64,000 bases of DNA from Turnera subulata (taxonomy: Eukaryota; Streptophyta; Magnoliopsida; Malpighiales; Passifloraceae), in contig JAKUCV010006184.1 of the NCBI GenBank assembly GCA_028386065.3, positions 42,428 to 106,427 of the forward strand. Reading direction: 5' to 3'. Both the position numbers and the translations under genes were made by a program. The notes under the pieces are model-generated. The model did no database searches. It saw nothing but the letters and a program-made list of their open reading frames with translations, and was not told where the DNA came from. This document shows positions 60,601 to 64,000 of this stretch, piece by piece. Each line of letters opens with the position of its first letter. Position 1 is the first letter of the stretch.

Positions 60601-62689
60601 ACCAACATACAATCACATAAATGCACACAAAATGACATGCATGTATAATTGTCTATTTCCGTAATTTATTTATAGTATGTCTTAACGTAATTATTATTTT
60701 TACCCAATTTATGTCCTTAATAATATATACTTCCACAAGGTTATTATTAGTAATTATTATTTATTTATACTTCCAGAATATATATATGTATTTATATTCG
60801 TATAAAATAAGTTCTACTATATTAATACCGTATTTTTCTCTCTTATTTTCGGACTGGGCTAGTCAGACCAAGCCCTGGTCCAAATTATTAAACCCCAACA
60901 GTATAAGGCCCAGGTGCAGAGCCCAAGCCAAGGCAGGCCCAGGCGCTGACCCGGACCATCAATCCGACCCGCGAATCGGCCCACCCGAACTGCCTGATCC
61001 ACTCTCACACCCGGGTTGGACTCGACCCGCGAGCTTCTCATCCGGGTCGTCTCAACATCCGATCTGCTCACCTAGCAGCGGCTGTGGCGACGGCAGGTGA
61101 GGACGACTGCGAGCGGTGGCGTGATGCGATGAAGAGGACGGCTCAGCTCGGCAAGGCAGCGACAAAAACGAGACTGCTGGCGCGGCGGGTCGCGGCTGTC
61201 TTCTCGTCCCGGTGCTATGTGGTGAAGGCGCGACGAAGTGGATGGAGGGGAAGAGACAACGGCGGCGTGGGCAGGTCCTGGCGGTGGCGATGGATGCGCG
61301 AGGAAGGGAAGAGAAAACGGGAGGCGCTGCGCGCGGTGGTGGCGGTCGGTGGTGCGGCGGCAGTGAGGTATGGAGGCCGGTGTGACGTCGTTTAGGCAGC
61401 AGGGTTTATTAACTAATTAATTTTTTTTTAATATATGTATATATGTTTAGCTTCTGGAAACTGAATGCTGCGGTGGTTTTCTAGCTGGGTAGCTAGTGGC
61501 ACACTTGTGGATTGCAAGGAGGTAGAATTTTTTTTTATATTACCAAAGATAGGAAAGGACAAAAGTTTTTGGCAGACAAAATGAAAAAAATTTGCCAATA
61601 ATTGAGGAATTATTGAGTTTCCCTGTGCATGCATGATTGCAGAAAAATCTGGTCCATTAAAAGACTTATTTGCCCTTCTTGTTTCCTTTGGGTTTAAATT
61701 TAACCTAGGGGCATGTTCGTCTTTTCGCACTTTTACCAATCCGGAAAATTCCAACTTGTCCCGGAAATTCCGTAAAAATGTCCAGGGTGTGAATCGAGAC
61801 TCGGAATTGGAACCCGATGCTCGGTTTACCATGAAATAATTACCAAAGGTTAATTCCTCACGGTAAATCACTATGCAAAAGAATTACGGTCGCGGTAAAA
61901 ACGAAAAATTTACCTGGGTTGTTACACATCTTCTCCTGCCTACAAAACCCATAGCTAGTTTGCTTTTACCTTCTTTCATTCCTGCAAAACAACCAAGTCA
62001 AACTTTTGCCCAGGTTTCATTACACTTACAATATTACTATTACTATATATACAAAAAAAAAAGAAGAAAGAAACACACCCACCACCCACACGTTACCGTT
62101 TTGACGATAACCCCACCAGTACCATCTCATCTTTGTTTTCCTTCTTTCGCGAGTGCACAACCCGAGACCTCAGCCTCATCGGCCGCCAAGCACCAACAGA
62201 CATCATCTAACCCAGCCTACCTCCTCGCTTCTTTTTCCAACCACTCCACAAAGTTGCACCAGGTAAGTTCTTTTTTCGGTTGAAGAAGAAGATGAATAGG
62301 TGATGGGCTGATGAGTTTGAATCATGAAGTTGGGCTTATATCTTAGTTTTCTTAAATTCTTTTGGTTGGTTGGGCTTGCCCCTTTGGCCATGGGCTGGCC
62401 TTATACATAAAAAAAAAATATATGTGTACATAAGTATAAATAACTATACTTCCTGGAAAATATATAAACAATTTTATTTTCTAGAACTAATAAAAATAAC
62501 CATGTAAATACATATACTTATGCAACTACAGTATCAGGAGAAGTATATATATATATAGATAATTTAAGTATTTTTGTATGATATCTATACTGGAATATTA
62601 ATCAGGTGCGGGTAATAAAATAATAGTCATATGCATACCATATTAGCTGTGCATTTGTATGACTGTATTACTGTTATTAATCATATATA
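60601..62689. other. Interior of the inverted-repeat cluster
   Basis: Contains a GC-rich segment (60890-61390) whose open frame (61084-61395) is Arg/Gly/Ala-rich without family character, a minus-strand open frame at 61428-61871 including SRFTPWTFLRNFRDKLEFSG, and TG/TA-rich stretches. Nothing is assigned with confidence; probably decayed retrotransposon sequence. Confidence 0.35.
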
Positions 62690-63800
62690 GGAATTGATAA
62701 CGTGAACGAGCACGTGGAACCGGAACCAGAGGAAGAGTTCCCGGAAGAATTTATCGGTTAAGGTGAGGATAAGTAAATATTTATATACTGCCCGTGATAT
62801 CAAGTTGTTGTTTGTTTACTATGTGTGACATTTGCTGGTATGATACTTCTTCTGTGACTGTGAATGGTTATTGATGTTAGTGATATTGTTGGAATTATTG
62901 GTAAAAGTAAGTTTATTGTTGTTGTTGTTGCCTGTGAGAATTGTGTGAGTTGAGTACCGGGGGTATTATTATGTGATGACAGTTTGGTTAAGTTATTGTC
63001 CAGACGAGCGGAGAGGCCGTGAGCCTGCTCAGGATAATGAGATAATGGTCGGTTAAATAGTAACGTAGTAACTAAGTCAAGGGAAAAGAAAATAATAAAA
63101 TAGAAACACTTAGACATCTAGTAAGTCACGGTTAAATGTTGGAATAGCCTGATGGTAGTCTTATATTTATGGTGATGGGGGAGAGTGTGGTTGGGGTCTG
63201 CTCCCTGTCTGTACCAAATTTTATTTTAGGCGCTGGGGGAGAGTGTGCTTGGGGTCTACTCCCTGTCTGTGCCAGTTATTACGTGGAGGTACCAGGGCGG
63301 GGTCCACGGGCTAGCTAGCTTGACTACCAGGCGACGGCCATCATTTAACTAGTGATAGGAGCCCTGATAATAAAAATTGGTGTAGCGTGTCTAGAATCAC
63401 AGAGTGTGTTATTTAGAGTTCGTATGAACCTTAGGTAATTGTTGTTGATGTGACTTGGATTATCTATGGTTGTTGTATATGTATATTTGCTTATGGATTT
63501 CACCGGGTGAGCACTTCGGACTCACCCCTCGCCTGCGTGACCTGGTCGCGTAGTTTGATTGTGCGTAGCTCAGGTACGTTCGAGGCAAGCTGTGGCGCAC
63601 CCTCTGCCAGGCCCGGATCCATCCTGCGTTGCATCATGTTTATACTGTTGTCTGTTATTGTGTTGTATTAAGACTTTCGCTGCTTGCATTTAATAACTCT
63701 ATGGATTAATGCTTGTTGTAATAATGTTTCCGTACCGGGACAAGTACGGTTGATGTATTATGTACTCTTAATGTATTAATTCCGTTGGTTGTGATATTTA
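62690..63800. repeat. Right arm of the inverted-repeat cluster
   Basis: Inverse counterpart of 59500-60600. On the plus strand 62700-62761 encodes NEHVEPEPEEEFPEEFIG then stop, matching the acidic peptide of the left arm; GTGAGCACTTCGGACTCACC lies at about 63508 and a CAGGCG/ACTACCAGG block near 63325. The arms are clearly diverged, so the arrangement is old. Confidence 0.6.
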
Positions 63801-64000
63801 CCTGAAACGCCCCGACCCGTATTTACCGTACACAGTAAACACGAGCCGGAACTGTGACAACCCAACCCAAAATGAAGCCAGCATACAGTGTGAACCACAA
63901 TAACTCGGGCTCGACAGCCCATAATAATAAACATCAATAATAATAAAATCGGCCCAATGGCCCAATAATAGAAAAACTATGCACAGCGGAAGACTTTAAA
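63801..64000 (+). repeat. Third copy of the repeat family, cut by the window edge
   Basis: CCCGTATTTACCGTACACAG and CAGCGGAAGACTT reappear in the same orientation as the left arm at 59500, directly abutting the inverted right arm. It continues beyond 64000. Confidence 0.6.

Noticed and set aside
61084..61395. Arg/Gly/Ala-rich open frame
   Set aside because: GC-rich segment within decayed repeat DNA; open because of composition, with no domain recognised.

Overview
This window is nuclear DNA from a flowering plant, most likely a eudicot. It is AT-rich, its genes are interrupted by short GT-AG introns, and it carries plant-only families (LBD transcription factor, PPR proteins, DUF569, GT14 arabinogalactan glucuronosyltransferase, VIH inositol-pyrophosphate kinase). 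It also holds many small plant transposons. The species cannot be named from the sequence alone.

Layout. 653-15603 (-) is a complete 30-exon VIH/PPIP5K kinase-phosphatase gene. 18282-22223 (-) is a 16-exon FAD/NAD(P)-binding oxidoreductase gene. 23203-33927 is a DUF569 cluster on the minus strand: an intact two-exon gene, a duplicated copy with a broken second exon, and a diverged third copy whose first exon splices in frame to an RNase H-like exon. Lying between these copies are a cystatin fragment, an unrecognised coiled-coil gene, and a heavily damaged DEG9 protease pseudogene interrupted by a TRIM retrotransposon. 35411-36811 (-) is an intronless PPR gene. 38401-39551 (+) is an LBD gene. 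42569-46010 (+) is a seven-exon GPI-anchored HIPL gene. 46549-48543 (+) is a long intronless PPR gene. 52275-54507 (+) is a four-exon GT14 glycosyltransferase gene.

From about 55 kb onward the DNA is repeat-dominated. It contains a direct duplication pair (one copy with a SINE, the other with the empty site), an ATXR3 histone methyltransferase fragment split by two poly(A)-tailed insertions at one target, a degenerate AT-rich tandem array, and an inverted-repeat cluster of retrotransposon-like sequence running off the right edge. A complete hAT-type MITE with an 8-bp target duplication lies at 50053-50610.

The intact genes are ordinary, separately transcribed plant genes and do not form a pathway. 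Several (oxidoreductase, DEG9, HIPL, PPR, GT14) resemble neighbours on Arabidopsis chromosome 5 around At5g39940-At5g40200, which suggests conserved microsynteny; this is from memory and was not checked. Exon boundaries were placed by hand from splice dinucleotides, reading-frame continuity and recollection of the protein families; no alignment or transcript data were available.
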